Translations under genes and position numbers: made by a program
Shown: one piece after another, positions 1 to 5,121 of the stretch
Numbering within the stretch: position 1 is the first letter of the stretch
Layout: every line of letters starts with the position of its first letter
Notes under the pieces: generated by a model
What the model saw: the letters and a program-made list of their open reading frames with translations, nothing else
The model's database searches: none
Told to the model about the DNA's origin: nothing
Assembly: GCA_036403035.1 (NCBI GenBank)
Contig: DASWRT010000126.1
Location: forward strand, 1 to 5,121
DNA from: DASWRT01 sp036403035
GTDB taxonomy: Bacteria > Pseudomonadota > Alphaproteobacteria > ATCC43930 > CGMCC-115725
Length of the DNA: 5,121 nt
Reading direction: 5' to 3'

Positions 1-894
1 GCGGAGATCCGCGACCTGGCGATGGTCGGCCGGGTCGAGGTCGACGACGAAGGACTGGCGACCGGCGTGCACTATCTCCGCGAGGGACAGTGGCGCTTCC
101 AGCGCGCCCGCAACGTCGTCGTCGCCGGCTACGCGATCGAGACGCCGCGGCTGCTGCTGAATTCCGCCACGCCGCGCTACCCGGACGGCCTCGCCAACAG
201 CTCCGGCCTCGTCGGCAAGAACCTGATGGTCCAGGCGAACCAGGCGGTCTGGGGCGTGATGGACGACGAGATCCGCCCGTACAAGGGCCCGCCCTCGCTC
301 GCCATCACCGAGCACTGGAACTACACCGACGAGGGCAAGGACTTCTTCGGCGGCTACGCCTACATGAGCCAGGGTCCGCTGCCGATGCTCTGGGGCGCCA
401 CGCAGGCGACCAGCCACGGCTTGTGGGGCCAATCGCTGATCGACGAGATGGAGAAGTACAACCACGTGGCGGGGCTCAAGATCGTCGGCGAGTTCATGCC
501 GCAGGAGCGCAACCGGGTGACCCTGGCCGACGAGAAGGACCAATACGGGCTGCCGGTCGCGCGCGTCACCTACTCGCTCTGCGACAACGACAAGCGGCTC
601 GTCAGGCATTCCATCGGCTTCATGACCGAGGCGCTGCGGGCGGCCGGCGCCGGGGAGATCTGGGCGCAGGAGGACGATACCTGCCACCTCAACGGCACGG
701 CGCGGATGGGCGACGACCCGCGCACCAGCGTCGTCAACGCGGACTGCCGGAGCTGGGACATCCGCAATCTCTGGATCTGCGACGGCTCGGTGTTCCCGAC
801 CGTGGGCGGCGTCAACCCGTCGCTGACGATCCAGGCGATCGCCTGCCGGACCGGCGACCGCATCCGGACCTTGGCCGCACGCGGGGAGCTTTAA
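1..894 (+). CDS. GMC-family FAD-dependent oxidoreductase, C-terminal part (5' end outside window)
   Basis: This is the last 297 residues of a glucose-methanol-choline (GMC) oxidoreductase, a flavoenzyme family that oxidises alcohols, sugars or sugar acids. The frame is open from base 1, so the N-terminal FAD-binding GxGxxG region lies outside; whole members are usually about 500-560 residues. Visible landmarks, numbered from base 1: VVVAGYAIETPRLLL (about 40-54), the usual strand and helix of the FAD domain; a substrate-domain stretch with QERNRVTL (168-175); the HxxGTxRMG active-site motif, His229 within CHLNGTARMG; and the C-terminal signature DGSVFPTVGGVNPSLTIQA (261-279) with Asn272. The His229/Asn272 pair, 43 residues apart, matches the family's catalytic pair in its His/Asn form. 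The overall look is closest to the gluconate/sorbitol-dehydrogenase-like bacterial group, which usually pairs with a small subunit and a cytochrome c; those partners would lie upstream. The substrate cannot be read from this part. The gene ends with TAA, 16 bp from the convergent phosphate transporter. Confidence 0.93.
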   Translation, partial: AEIRDLAMVGRVEVDDEGLATGVHYLREGQWRFQRARNVVVAGYAIETPRLLLNSATPRYPDGLANSSGLVGKNLMVQANQAVWGVMDDEIRPYKGPPSLAITEHWNYTDEGKDFFGGYAYMSQGPLPMLWGATQATSHGLWGQSLIDEMEKYNHVAGLKIVGEFMPQERNRVTLADEKDQYGLPVARVTYSLCDNDKRLVRHSIGFMTEALRAAGAGEIWAQEDDTCHLNGTARMGDDPRTSVVNADCRSWDIRNLWICDGSVFPTVGGVNPSLTIQAIACRTGDRIRTLAARGEL

Positions 895-910
895 GAATAC
901 CTACCCAGCG

Positions 911-1912
911 TCAGATCAACCGGGCGACGGCGTAGCAGAGCGCGCCGACGAGCGCCGCCGCGGGGATCGTCACGATCCACGCCACCACGATGCCGTTCGC
1001 GATCCGCCAGCGCACCGCGGCGGTGCGCCGCGCCGCGCCGACGCCGACGATCGCGCCGGTGATGGTATGGGTCGTCGAGACCGGCACGCCCAGCGCAGTT
1101 GCGAGGAAGAGCGTGATCGCGCCGCCGGCCTCGGCGCAGAACCCCTGCACCGGCTTCAGGTGGGTGATGCGCGAGCCCATGGTGCGGACGATCCGCCAGC
1201 CGCCCAGCATCGTGCCCAGCGCCATCGCCGACTGGCAGGCGAGGACCACCCAGAACGGCACGTAGAACGACGAGCCGAGATGACCCTGCGAATACAGCAG
1301 GATCGCGATGATCCCCATCGTCTTCTGCGCATCGTTGCCGCCGTGGCCAAGCGAGTAGAGCGAGGCCGACACGAGTTGCAGCACCCGGAACAGCCGGTCC
1401 ACCGCGTACGGCGTCGCCTTGTGGGCGCCCCACGCCACGGCGAGCGCAATCAACTGCGCGAGCACGAAGCCGAGCAGCGGCGACAGCACGATGCCGGCCG
1501 CCGTCATGCCGAGCCCGCCCCACACGACGGACGCGAACCCGGCCTTGGCGACGCCGGCCCCGACCAGCCCGCCGATCAGCGCGTGGCTGCTGCTCGACGG
1601 CAGGCCGAGCCACCATGTCAGGATATTCCAGACGATCGCGCCGACGAGCGCCCCGAAGATCACACGGCCGTCGATGATCCCCGCGTCGATGATGCCGGTG
1701 CCGAGCGTGCGGGCGACGTGCAGCCCGAAGACCGCGAACGCGACGAAATTGAAGAAGGCCGCCCACCCGACCGCAACCCGCGGGCGGAGCACGCGCGTCG
1801 AGACGACCGTCGCGATCGAATTGGCGGCGTCGTGCAGCCCGTTCAGGAAGTCGAACAGCAGCGCGACGGCGATAAGCGCCGCAAGGACCGGCAGACCGAT
1901 CGTTCCCTCCAT
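911..1912 (-). CDS. pit: Inorganic phosphate transporter, Pit family
   Basis: This 333-residue integral membrane protein belongs to the Pit family of low-affinity phosphate transporters. Characterised bacterial members take up metal-phosphate with protons across the inner membrane. The internal duplication of the family is clear: FLNGLHDAANSIATVV (22-37) in the first half matches SLGHGGNDAQKTMGII (187-202) in the second, and GLPSSSSHALIGGLVGAG (103-120) matches GVPVSTTHTITGAIVGVG (275-292). The paired Asn/Asp residues (N24, D28, N31; N193, D194) and the SS(S)H/STTH loops are the conserved signature. Hydrophobic segments cover nearly the whole chain. At 333 residues it is of the short bacterial class, without the long central loop of E. 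coli PitA. The ATG at 1912 is chosen because a GGAG (1923-1920) sits 7 nt upstream and the protein then opens at the first membrane helix. The frame stays open upstream to 2149, but that part overlaps the DUF47 gene and is Arg-rich. It lies 29 bp after the DUF47 gene, so the two are probably one transcript. Confidence 0.95.
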   Translation of the reverse strand: MEGTIGLPVLAALIAVALLFDFLNGLHDAANSIATVVSTRVLRPRVAVGWAAFFNFVAFAVFGLHVARTLGTGIIDAGIIDGRVIFGALVGAIVWNILTWWLGLPSSSSHALIGGLVGAGVAKAGFASVVWGGLGMTAAGIVLSPLLGFVLAQLIALAVAWGAHKATPYAVDRLFRVLQLVSASLYSLGHGGNDAQKTMGIIAILLYSQGHLGSSFYVPFWVVLACQSAMALGTMLGGWRIVRTMGSRITHLKPVQGFCAEAGGAITLFLATALGVPVSTTHTITGAIVGVGAARRTAAVRWRIANGIVVAWIVTIPAAALVGALCYAVARLI

Positions 1913-1941
1913 CCGGCCGCTCCGAACCCGATGCCGTACCG

Positions 1942-2598
1942 CTAGACGTGCTTCGCGACGATCGTCTCGATCGCGTTCGCGGCGTCGTCGCACCGGTCCA
2001 CGATCTCCTCCAGGTACTCGTAGATCTCCTTGCGGTCGATGTAGCCGATCGCATCCAGCGCACCCTCGCGCAGCCGGGCGCGAAGCGCGTTGAGGCCGGC
2101 GTCGAAGCGCTGATCGGCGTCGTCCTCGGTCCGGCCGATCCGCTCGCACAGCTCCAGCAGGGTCCGGTGCTCGCGGGTGATCGCATCGAGCAGCGGCATC
2201 GCCTCGCGCAGCAGCCCCGTGCAGCGCACCGCGGCGTCCGCCAGCGCGATCATCTCCGCGGAGAACGCGCGCATCTCATATCGCCGGATTCCCTTTGCCG
2301 CCTCCTCGATCAGGTCGACGATGTCGTCCATGCCGCGGGCAAGGCCGAGTATGTCCTCGCGGTCGAGAGGCGCGCTGAAGGTGCGGTTGGCGGCAATGAA
2401 GATCTTCCGCGCGACCGCATCGGCCTCCACCTCGATCGCCGAGATCTCGCCGACGCGCCGTTCGATGGCGCCGTCGCCTTCGATCATGACGCGGTGCAGC
2501 GCCTCGGCAGCCGCGACGACGGTCTTCGACTGCTCGCAGAAGAGACGGGTGAAGCTCTCCTCGTGCGGCATCAGCGCCGCGAACAGGTTGAGCGGCAT
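1942..2598 (-). CDS. DUF47 / PhoU-like phosphate transport accessory protein
   Basis: This 218-residue soluble, helical protein is of the DUF47 (PhoU-divergent, TIGR00153-like) family, which is commonly encoded beside Pit transporters and is thought to modulate them. It opens with MPLNLFAALMPHEESFTRLF, typical of the family. PhoU-type acidic metal-binding motifs of the E/D-xxx-D kind occur in both halves: E56-xxx-D60 and D91-xxx-D95 in the first three-helix bundle, E158-xxx-D162 and D201-xxx-D205 in the second. There is no signal peptide or membrane segment, so it acts in the cytoplasm, probably on the inner face of Pit. The start is well fixed by GAGGA (2609-2605), 6 nt before the ATG. It is the first gene of the DUF47-pit operon and diverges from the PHA-system gene, with 119 bp between the two start codons. 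It is distinct from the PhoU of the high-affinity Pst system. The metal and phosphate roles come from family knowledge, not from this sequence. Confidence 0.93.
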   Translation of the reverse strand: MPLNLFAALMPHEESFTRLFCEQSKTVVAAAEALHRVMIEGDGAIERRVGEISAIEVEADAVARKIFIAANRTFSAPLDREDILGLARGMDDIVDLIEEAAKGIRRYEMRAFSAEMIALADAAVRCTGLLREAMPLLDAITREHRTLLELCERIGRTEDDADQRFDAGLNALRARLREGALDAIGYIDRKEIYEYLEEIVDRCDDAANAIETIVAKHV

Positions 2599-2717
2599 GG
2601 GCTTTCCTCGCCTTGATAACGGCCGTTCCGTTCGGCAAACAGCGGGGCGCGCCCGATCTCCCCGTGCGACATGCCGGCGGACAGGCGTTCGCTGTTCGGA
2701 ACGACCGGAGACAAACG
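2599..2717. promoter_or_regulatory. Divergent intergenic region between DUF47-pit operon and PHA-system gene
   Basis: These 119 bp must hold the promoters of both divergent transcripts. Visible structure includes a perfect 10-bp palindrome GGGCGCGCCC (2645-2654) and an inverted repeat CGTTC-N8-GAACG (2686-2690 and 2699-2703), which includes the small dyad GTTC-G-GAAC (2694-2702) in its right half. I find no convincing -35/-10 pair on either strand and no pair of Pho-box direct repeats. The regulatory role is inferred from gene orientation; the repeats are read directly but could be chance in DNA this GC-rich. Confidence 0.5.
2707..2710 (+). promoter_or_regulatory. Ribosome binding site that decides the PHA-system gene start
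   Basis: GGAG lies 7 nt before the ATG at 2718. The frame is open back to an ATG at 2613, but no comparable site precedes that codon and the extra residues do not look like protein sequence of this family. The site therefore supports the short 104-residue product. Confidence 0.75.
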
Positions 2718-3032
2718 ATGGCCAAGCCCCTGATGGTGACGATCTCGCACGATCTCGGAAAGGAGGAGGTGAAGCGCCGGCTGCGCGGCGGACTTACGCA
2801 GATCCGGGGACAGCTCGCCGCTCACGTCGCGTCGGTCGAGGACGAGTGGACCAACGACGATACGCTCGCCTTCCGCGTCAGAGCGCTCGCCCAGACCGTC
2901 ACGGGGCGGATCGAGGTGCTCGAAGAGGTGGTGCGCGTCGAGGTGCTGCTGCCCGGGATGCTGTCCTGGGTCGGTAGCGTCCTCGGCGGCCGGATCCGGC
3001 AACAGGCAACGCTGCTGCTCGAAAAGAAGTGA
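2718..3032 (+). CDS. Polyhydroxyalkanoic acid (PHA) system family protein
   Basis: This 104-residue protein opens with MAKPLMVTISHDLGKEEVKRRL, the characteristic N-terminus of the putative PHA system protein family (PHA_gran_rgn, Pfam PF09650 / TIGR02610). Members are about 90-105 residues and are often found near PHA (polyester storage) genes, where a granule-associated or regulatory role has been proposed but not shown biochemically as far as I know. Other conserved-looking parts are the alternating charged/hydrophobic strand region (TGRIEVLEEVVRVEVLLPG, about 62-80) and the C-terminal helix GRIRQQATLLLEKK. It has no signal peptide or membrane helix, so it should be cytoplasmic. The start is chosen by the GGAG 7 nt upstream and by the family N-terminus. 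No PHA synthase, depolymerase or phasin is visible here, so the name rests on family resemblance alone. It reads away from the phosphate operon, and the next gene follows after 105 bp on the same strand. Confidence 0.85.
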   Translation: MAKPLMVTISHDLGKEEVKRRLRGGLTQIRGQLAAHVASVEDEWTNDDTLAFRVRALAQTVTGRIEVLEEVVRVEVLLPGMLSWVGSVLGGRIRQQATLLLEKK

Positions 3033-3123
3033 ACACGCCGGCAGGCGGATGCGGCATCATCAACCTGGGCGGACGGACCGACTGACGGGGGGAACCTCGG
3101 CGCCGCTCAGGCGTCCACCGCCG

Positions 3124-3130
3124 AAGGGAG
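3124..3130 (+). promoter_or_regulatory. Strong ribosome binding site for a GTG start
   Basis: AAGGGAG, a near-ideal Shine-Dalgarno sequence, lies 7 nt before the GTG at 3138. It is the main reason for accepting a short gene with a non-ATG start here. Confidence 0.75.
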
Positions 3131-3137
3131 ATCGGCC

Positions 3138-3344
3138 GTGATCCACGAAATCAGCCTGCCGCACGCATCGGACGACGAGCTGGCCGAGATGGATGCGTTC
3201 GCCGTCGCTTCCTGCGTCGGGTACTGGTCGCGGATCGGCCTCACCTACACGTTCGACGACGACCGCGACGCGCGGCGCTTCGAGATGCGCTTCGAGCCGG
3301 CGATGGAAAGGGCGCGCGCGGCCAAGGCATACCAGGGCGGCTGA
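3138..3344 (+). CDS. Small hypothetical protein, 68 residues, GTG start
   Basis: I do not recognise this family. The coding case is good: a strong ribosome binding site 7 nt upstream of the GTG, a TGA stop, and G or C at the third position of about 91 percent of codons, as expected of a real gene in this genome. The protein begins MIHEISLPHASDDELAEMDAF, has an acidic run (DDDRD, about 40-44), and ends in a basic/alanine-rich helix (MRFEPAMERARAAKAY). There is a single Cys (26) in ASCVGYW. It has no signal peptide or membrane segment, so it is probably a small cytoplasmic protein. It follows the PHA-system gene by 105 bp on the same strand and may share its transcript, although the gap is large enough for a separate promoter. 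No function is assigned. Confidence 0.72.
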   Translation: MIHEISLPHASDDELAEMDAFAVASCVGYWSRIGLTYTFDDDRDARRFEMRFEPAMERARAAKAYQGG

Positions 3345-3623
3345 GAGCCCATGAACTCGATGCCTGGGATCGGACCTGGGGTAGGCTGCGCCGAAGACCG
3401 GCCGGCGATACGGCAAGCAGTGAATTCGGCGCTCGCTCCGCCGTCGCGGGCCGGAGCACCCTTCTAGCCCGGCAGCCTCCGGGCGGCGGCCGTCCGAGGC
3501 CGAAATGCCTCGCGTTCCTGACGCGCGATGGGACTTCCGCGAAATCCCTCGGATTCAGGAGCCGGATCGCGCCCGCGCCACATCCGACAATCCAGGCGGA
3601 ACGCTTCTCCCTGACATTCGCCG

Positions 3624-3647
3624 CGGTCAAGCTGGTAAAGGTGACCG
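3624..3647. repeat. Inverted repeat CGGTCA-N12-TGACCG
   Basis: Six-base arms at 3624-3629 and 3642-3647 are perfect reverse complements around a 12-nt centre, ending about 92 bp before the adaptor start codon. The spacing would suit a dimeric regulator upstream of a promoter, but arms this short in GC-rich DNA can arise by chance. Confidence 0.4.
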
Positions 3648-3669
3648 TTGCTGTCCGGTCGAAAGAAAG

Positions 3670-3683
3670 CCCTGATATCAGGG
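3670..3683. promoter_or_regulatory. Perfect 14-bp palindrome CCCTGATATCAGGG, candidate operator
   Basis: All seven bases on each side are matched with no spacer. Its right edge is 55 bp before the adaptor ATG, where the promoter would be expected. A weak -35-like TTGCTG (3648-3653) sits 18 nt upstream of CTGATA inside the palindrome, so a bound repressor would cover the -10 region. RND pump operons are very often controlled by TetR-, MarR- or LysR-type regulators that bind such dyads. No regulator gene is visible in this window. The operator call is inference; the palindrome itself is certain. Confidence 0.5.
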
Positions 3684-3695
3684 TGCGGCGGCACG

Positions 3696-3711
3696 GAATC
3701 GACCCGGATTC
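3696..3711. repeat. Inverted repeat GAATC-N6-GATTC
   Basis: Five-base arms at 3696-3700 and 3707-3711 are perfect reverse complements around a 6-nt GC-rich centre, 27 bp before the adaptor start. It could be a second operator or a small hairpin in the mRNA leader. The right arm is part of the CGGATTCAG sequence that also occurs at 3550-3558. Confidence 0.35.
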
Positions 3712-3738
3712 AGTGCCAGCGACGCGACAGGGAGAGTA

Positions 3739-4944
3739 ATGGAACAGAAACCGAAGCGGACGACCCGCCGCCGTCTGATCCTGAGTGCGACCGCGGCGGC
3801 CTTGATTGTCGCTGGCGGGCTGTACTCGGCGCGAGTGACGCGCGCGACGCAAGACGAAACGGCGGCCGCGCCGCCGTCTCCGGCCGCCGTGCAGGTCGTC
3901 GTCCGCACGCTTGCAGAACAGAAGATCCGCGTCTGGTCGGAATTCTCGGGACGGCTGCACGCCGTCGACTCCGCGGAAATCAGGCCGGAAGTGGGCGGTC
4001 GAATCATCGAGGTGATGTTCGAGGACGGCCAGAGCGTCAAGGTGGGCGATACCCTGTTCGTCATCGATCCGCGGCCCTACGAAGCCGCGGTCGCCAGAGC
4101 CGAAGCCAATCTCGCGTCGACCGTGACCAATGCCGAATTCACCAAGACCGAGATGGAGCGTGCCGCCCGCATGCTGCCGACGCAGACCGTCGCGCAGCGG
4201 GTCTACGACGAACGCGCGAATGCGAGCCGAGCCGCCAAGGCAGCCGTCAAGGCAGCCGAAGCGGCGCTCAAGCAGGCCTCGCTCGACCTCGAACATGCCT
4301 ACGTCAAGGCTCCGATCGCCGGCCGCACCAGCCGCGCCGAGATCACCGTCGGCAATTTGGTCCAGCCCGGTCCCAGTGCGCCGCTCCTCACGACGATCGT
4401 TTCCGACCAGTCGATCTACGCCGATTTCGAGGTCGACGAGCAGACATATCTGGAGAACATCCGGGACTATGCCATCCGGCGCGCCGACGAACGCCGAATT
4501 CCGGTCAAGCTGTCGGCCCCCGGCGACAAGGACCGCGTCTACAAGGGCTATATCTACAGCTTCGACAATCACATCGACGTCGCGAGCGGCACCATCCGCG
4601 CCCGCGCCAAGTTCGACAATCCGGACGGCGCGCTGGTTCCCGGCATGTTCGTCTCCGTCAAGCTGGCGAGCGGCACGGAGCGCGACGTGCTGCTCGTTCC
4701 CGACCGTGCGGTCGGTTTCGACCAAAGCAAGAAGTTCGTCTACGTCGTCGACGGGAACAACAAGGTCGTCTACCGCGAGGTCGAGCTCGGAAAGAAGGTG
4801 CTGGCGCAACGCATCGCGCTGAAGGGTATGCAACCCGGCGACCGCGTGATCGTCGACGGCACCCAGCGCGTCAAACCCGATGAGGTCGTCGACGCCAGGG
4901 AAGAGACGCCGGACGGACCGGTGCAGACAAGCACGAACAACTGA
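3739..4944 (+). CDS. RND efflux pump periplasmic adaptor subunit (membrane fusion protein, AcrA/MexE type)
   Basis: This 401-residue protein is the periplasmic adaptor that links an inner-membrane RND pump to an outer-membrane channel of the TolC type. Domain order is complete. A basic N-terminus (KPKRTTRRR) precedes a hydrophobic segment (about 13-31) that acts as signal or anchor; there is no lipobox cysteine. The first lipoyl half, AEIRPEVGGRIIEVMFEDG (79-97), is followed by VKVGDTLFVIDPRPYEAAV. An Ala/Glu-rich alpha-helical hairpin covers about 115-183. The second lipoyl half, LEHAYVKAPIAGRTSR (184-199), continues into VGNLVQPG. The beta-barrel contains GTIRARAKFDNPDG (284-297) and VPGMFVSVKL (300-309), and the membrane-proximal domain runs to GDRVIVDGTQRVKPDEVV. 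The ATG is preceded by GGAG (3731-3734) with a short 4-nt spacer. The pump and outer-membrane genes usually follow immediately but are not identifiable in the 177 bp left. Drug or solvent substrates cannot be inferred from the adaptor. Confidence 0.95.
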   Translation: MEQKPKRTTRRRLILSATAAALIVAGGLYSARVTRATQDETAAAPPSPAAVQVVVRTLAEQKIRVWSEFSGRLHAVDSAEIRPEVGGRIIEVMFEDGQSVKVGDTLFVIDPRPYEAAVARAEANLASTVTNAEFTKTEMERAARMLPTQTVAQRVYDERANASRAAKAAVKAAEAALKQASLDLEHAYVKAPIAGRTSRAEITVGNLVQPGPSAPLLTTIVSDQSIYADFEVDEQTYLENIRDYAIRRADERRIPVKLSAPGDKDRVYKGYIYSFDNHIDVASGTIRARAKFDNPDGALVPGMFVSVKLASGTERDVLLVPDRAVGFDQSKKFVYVVDGNNKVVYREVELGKKVLAQRIALKGMQPGDRVIVDGTQRVKPDEVVDAREETPDGPVQTSTNN

Positions 4945-4960
4945 GAGCGCCTGAGGGGGC

Positions 4961-5121
4961 ATGGTCGGGAGAGGCGACGGCGAAGACGATGCGGCGGCGC
5001 CGTCGGCAAACCCGCGCGACGCGGACTCTCGCGCAAGCGGAACCGCGCCGAGAGCCGGCCCCGGTCCCGTGTCCGGCGCCCGCGACGCCGCCGCGTCGCC
5101 GACCGCAACCAGTTTCGTTGG
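4961..5121 (+). CDS. Possible start of an unidentified downstream gene (3' end outside window)
   Basis: An ATG at 4961, 16 bp after the adaptor stop and preceded by GAGG (4953-4956, 4-nt spacer), opens a frame of 53 codons that runs off the window. The predicted residues (MVGRGDGEDDAAAPSANPRD...) are rich in Ala, Gly, Pro, Asp and Arg and look disordered. They do not resemble the N-terminus of an RND pump, which normally opens with a short helix and a membrane segment. By hand count, GC is about 75 percent at all three codon positions, unlike the other genes here, where the third position is much richer, so the coding signal is weak. Other frames are also open through this low-complexity DNA. 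It could equally be a spacer before the pump gene. Confidence 0.25.
   Translation, partial: MVGRGDGEDDAAAPSANPRDADSRASGTAPRAGPGPVSGARDAAASPTATSFV

Larger units (their letters stand above)
3345..3738. other. 394-bp stretch without a convincing gene; leader of the efflux adaptor gene
   Basis: No frame on either strand looks coding. The longest candidate is a minus-strand GTG frame at 3694-3464, which has weak third-position GC bias and no good ribosome site. The left part holds an imperfect GC hairpin (3386-3420: CTGCGCCG pairing with CGGC-AA-GCAG) and a 6-bp stem GCCCGG/CCGGGC around a 6-nt loop (3467-3484). Neither is followed by a T-run, so I do not call terminators. A 9-nt direct repeat CGGATTCAG occurs at 3550-3558 and 3705-3713. 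The right part carries inverted repeats listed separately, and probably contains the promoter of the adaptor gene. Confidence 0.6.

Noticed and set aside
1067..1945. 292-residue plus-strand frame opposite pit
   Set aside because: Arg/Asp/His/Gln-rich composition without motifs; it is antisense to a clear membrane transporter with an internal duplication.
911..2149. Longer version of the phosphate transporter starting at 2149 (412 residues)
   Set aside because: The extra residues overlap the DUF47 gene and are Arg-rich. The ATG at 1912 has a good ribosome site and gives the expected N-terminus.
891..2186. 431-residue minus-strand frame overlapping both pit and DUF47
   Set aside because: It is Arg-rich and lacks any family motif, and it lies in another frame of two well-identified genes on the same strand.
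2613..2619. TATCAA/TTATCA on the minus strand as a -10 for the DUF47-pit operon
   Set aside because: It is only about 15 nt from the start codon, so transcription would begin inside the ribosome site, and no good -35 sits at the right distance.
2613..3032. Longer PHA-system protein starting at 2613 (139 residues)
   Set aside because: The extension occupies the divergent promoter region, lacks a ribosome site, and precedes the family's typical N-terminus at 2718.
3049..3140. 30-codon plus-strand frame from the ATG at 3049 ending at the start of the 68-residue gene
   Set aside because: Pro/Arg/Gly-rich composition, no ribosome site, and no sign of coding bias; it looks like a chance frame.
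3467..3484. Hairpin GCCCGG/CCGGGC as an intrinsic terminator
   Set aside because: The stem is only 6 bp, no T-run follows, and it lies more than 120 bp after the nearest stop codon.
3464..3694. Minus-strand 76-residue frame from a GTG in the 394-bp gap
   Set aside because: Third-position GC is only about 60 percent by eye, there is no good ribosome site, and the sequence is unrecognisable; its start also overlaps the 14-bp palindrome.
3763..3783. RRR-L-I-L at the adaptor N-terminus as a Tat signal
   Set aside because: Basic residues before a hydrophobic segment are usual in adaptors exported by Sec. The consensus S/T-R-R-x-F-L-K is only partly met and the family has no cofactor requiring Tat.
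3241..4962. 573-residue open frame on the minus strand opposite the efflux adaptor
   Set aside because: It runs antiparallel to a clearly recognisable adaptor and to the 68-residue gene, and crosses the gene-less gap. Its Asp/Arg/Leu/Val-rich sequence is the usual by-product of high third-position GC on the opposite strand.
4989..5121. Alternative plus-strand frame from the ATG at 4989
   Set aside because: It begins with a run of arginines and continues as Pro/Arg-rich low-complexity sequence without a ribosome site.

Overview
The window is about two-thirds GC. Its real genes strongly prefer G or C at the third codon position and have good Shine-Dalgarno sites, and the gene set (a GMC dehydrogenase, a DUF47-Pit phosphate pair, a PHA-system protein and an RND adaptor) suggests a free-living, high-GC proteobacterium. 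An alphaproteobacterium of the Hyphomicrobiales type is most likely. This placement is inferred from composition and gene families; the window contains no marker gene.

Layout from left to right: (1) 1-894 (+) is the C-terminal 297 residues of a GMC-family FAD oxidoreductase that begins outside the window. (2) It meets, tail to tail across 16 bp, a two-gene minus-strand operon: a DUF47/PhoU-like protein (2598-1942) followed after 29 bp by a Pit-family inorganic phosphate transporter (1912-911). (3) A 119-bp divergent spacer separates that operon from a plus-strand gene for a small polyhydroxyalkanoic-acid (PHA) system protein (2718-3032). (4) A well-supported but unrecognised 68-residue protein starting at GTG follows (3138-3344). 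(5) A 394-bp gap with no convincing gene (3345-3738) carries several inverted repeats near its right end, including a perfect 14-bp palindrome. (6) 3739-4944 (+) is the periplasmic adaptor (membrane fusion protein) of an RND-type efflux pump. (7) The last 177 bp are very GC-rich, with a weakly supported open frame from 4961 that runs off the window.

Functionally there are three ordinary modules: periplasmic or membrane-associated alcohol/sugar-type oxidation (GMC), low-affinity phosphate uptake with its accessory protein (DUF47-Pit), and multidrug/solvent efflux (the adaptor, whose pump gene is expected to the right). The PHA-system protein placed head to head with the phosphate operon hints at shared control of phosphate and carbon storage, but adjacency is the only evidence. 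I see no mobile element, CRISPR array, tRNA, rRNA or clear intrinsic terminator, and no convincing undescribed system. The best leads are the dyads upstream of the efflux adaptor and the small unrecognised gene.
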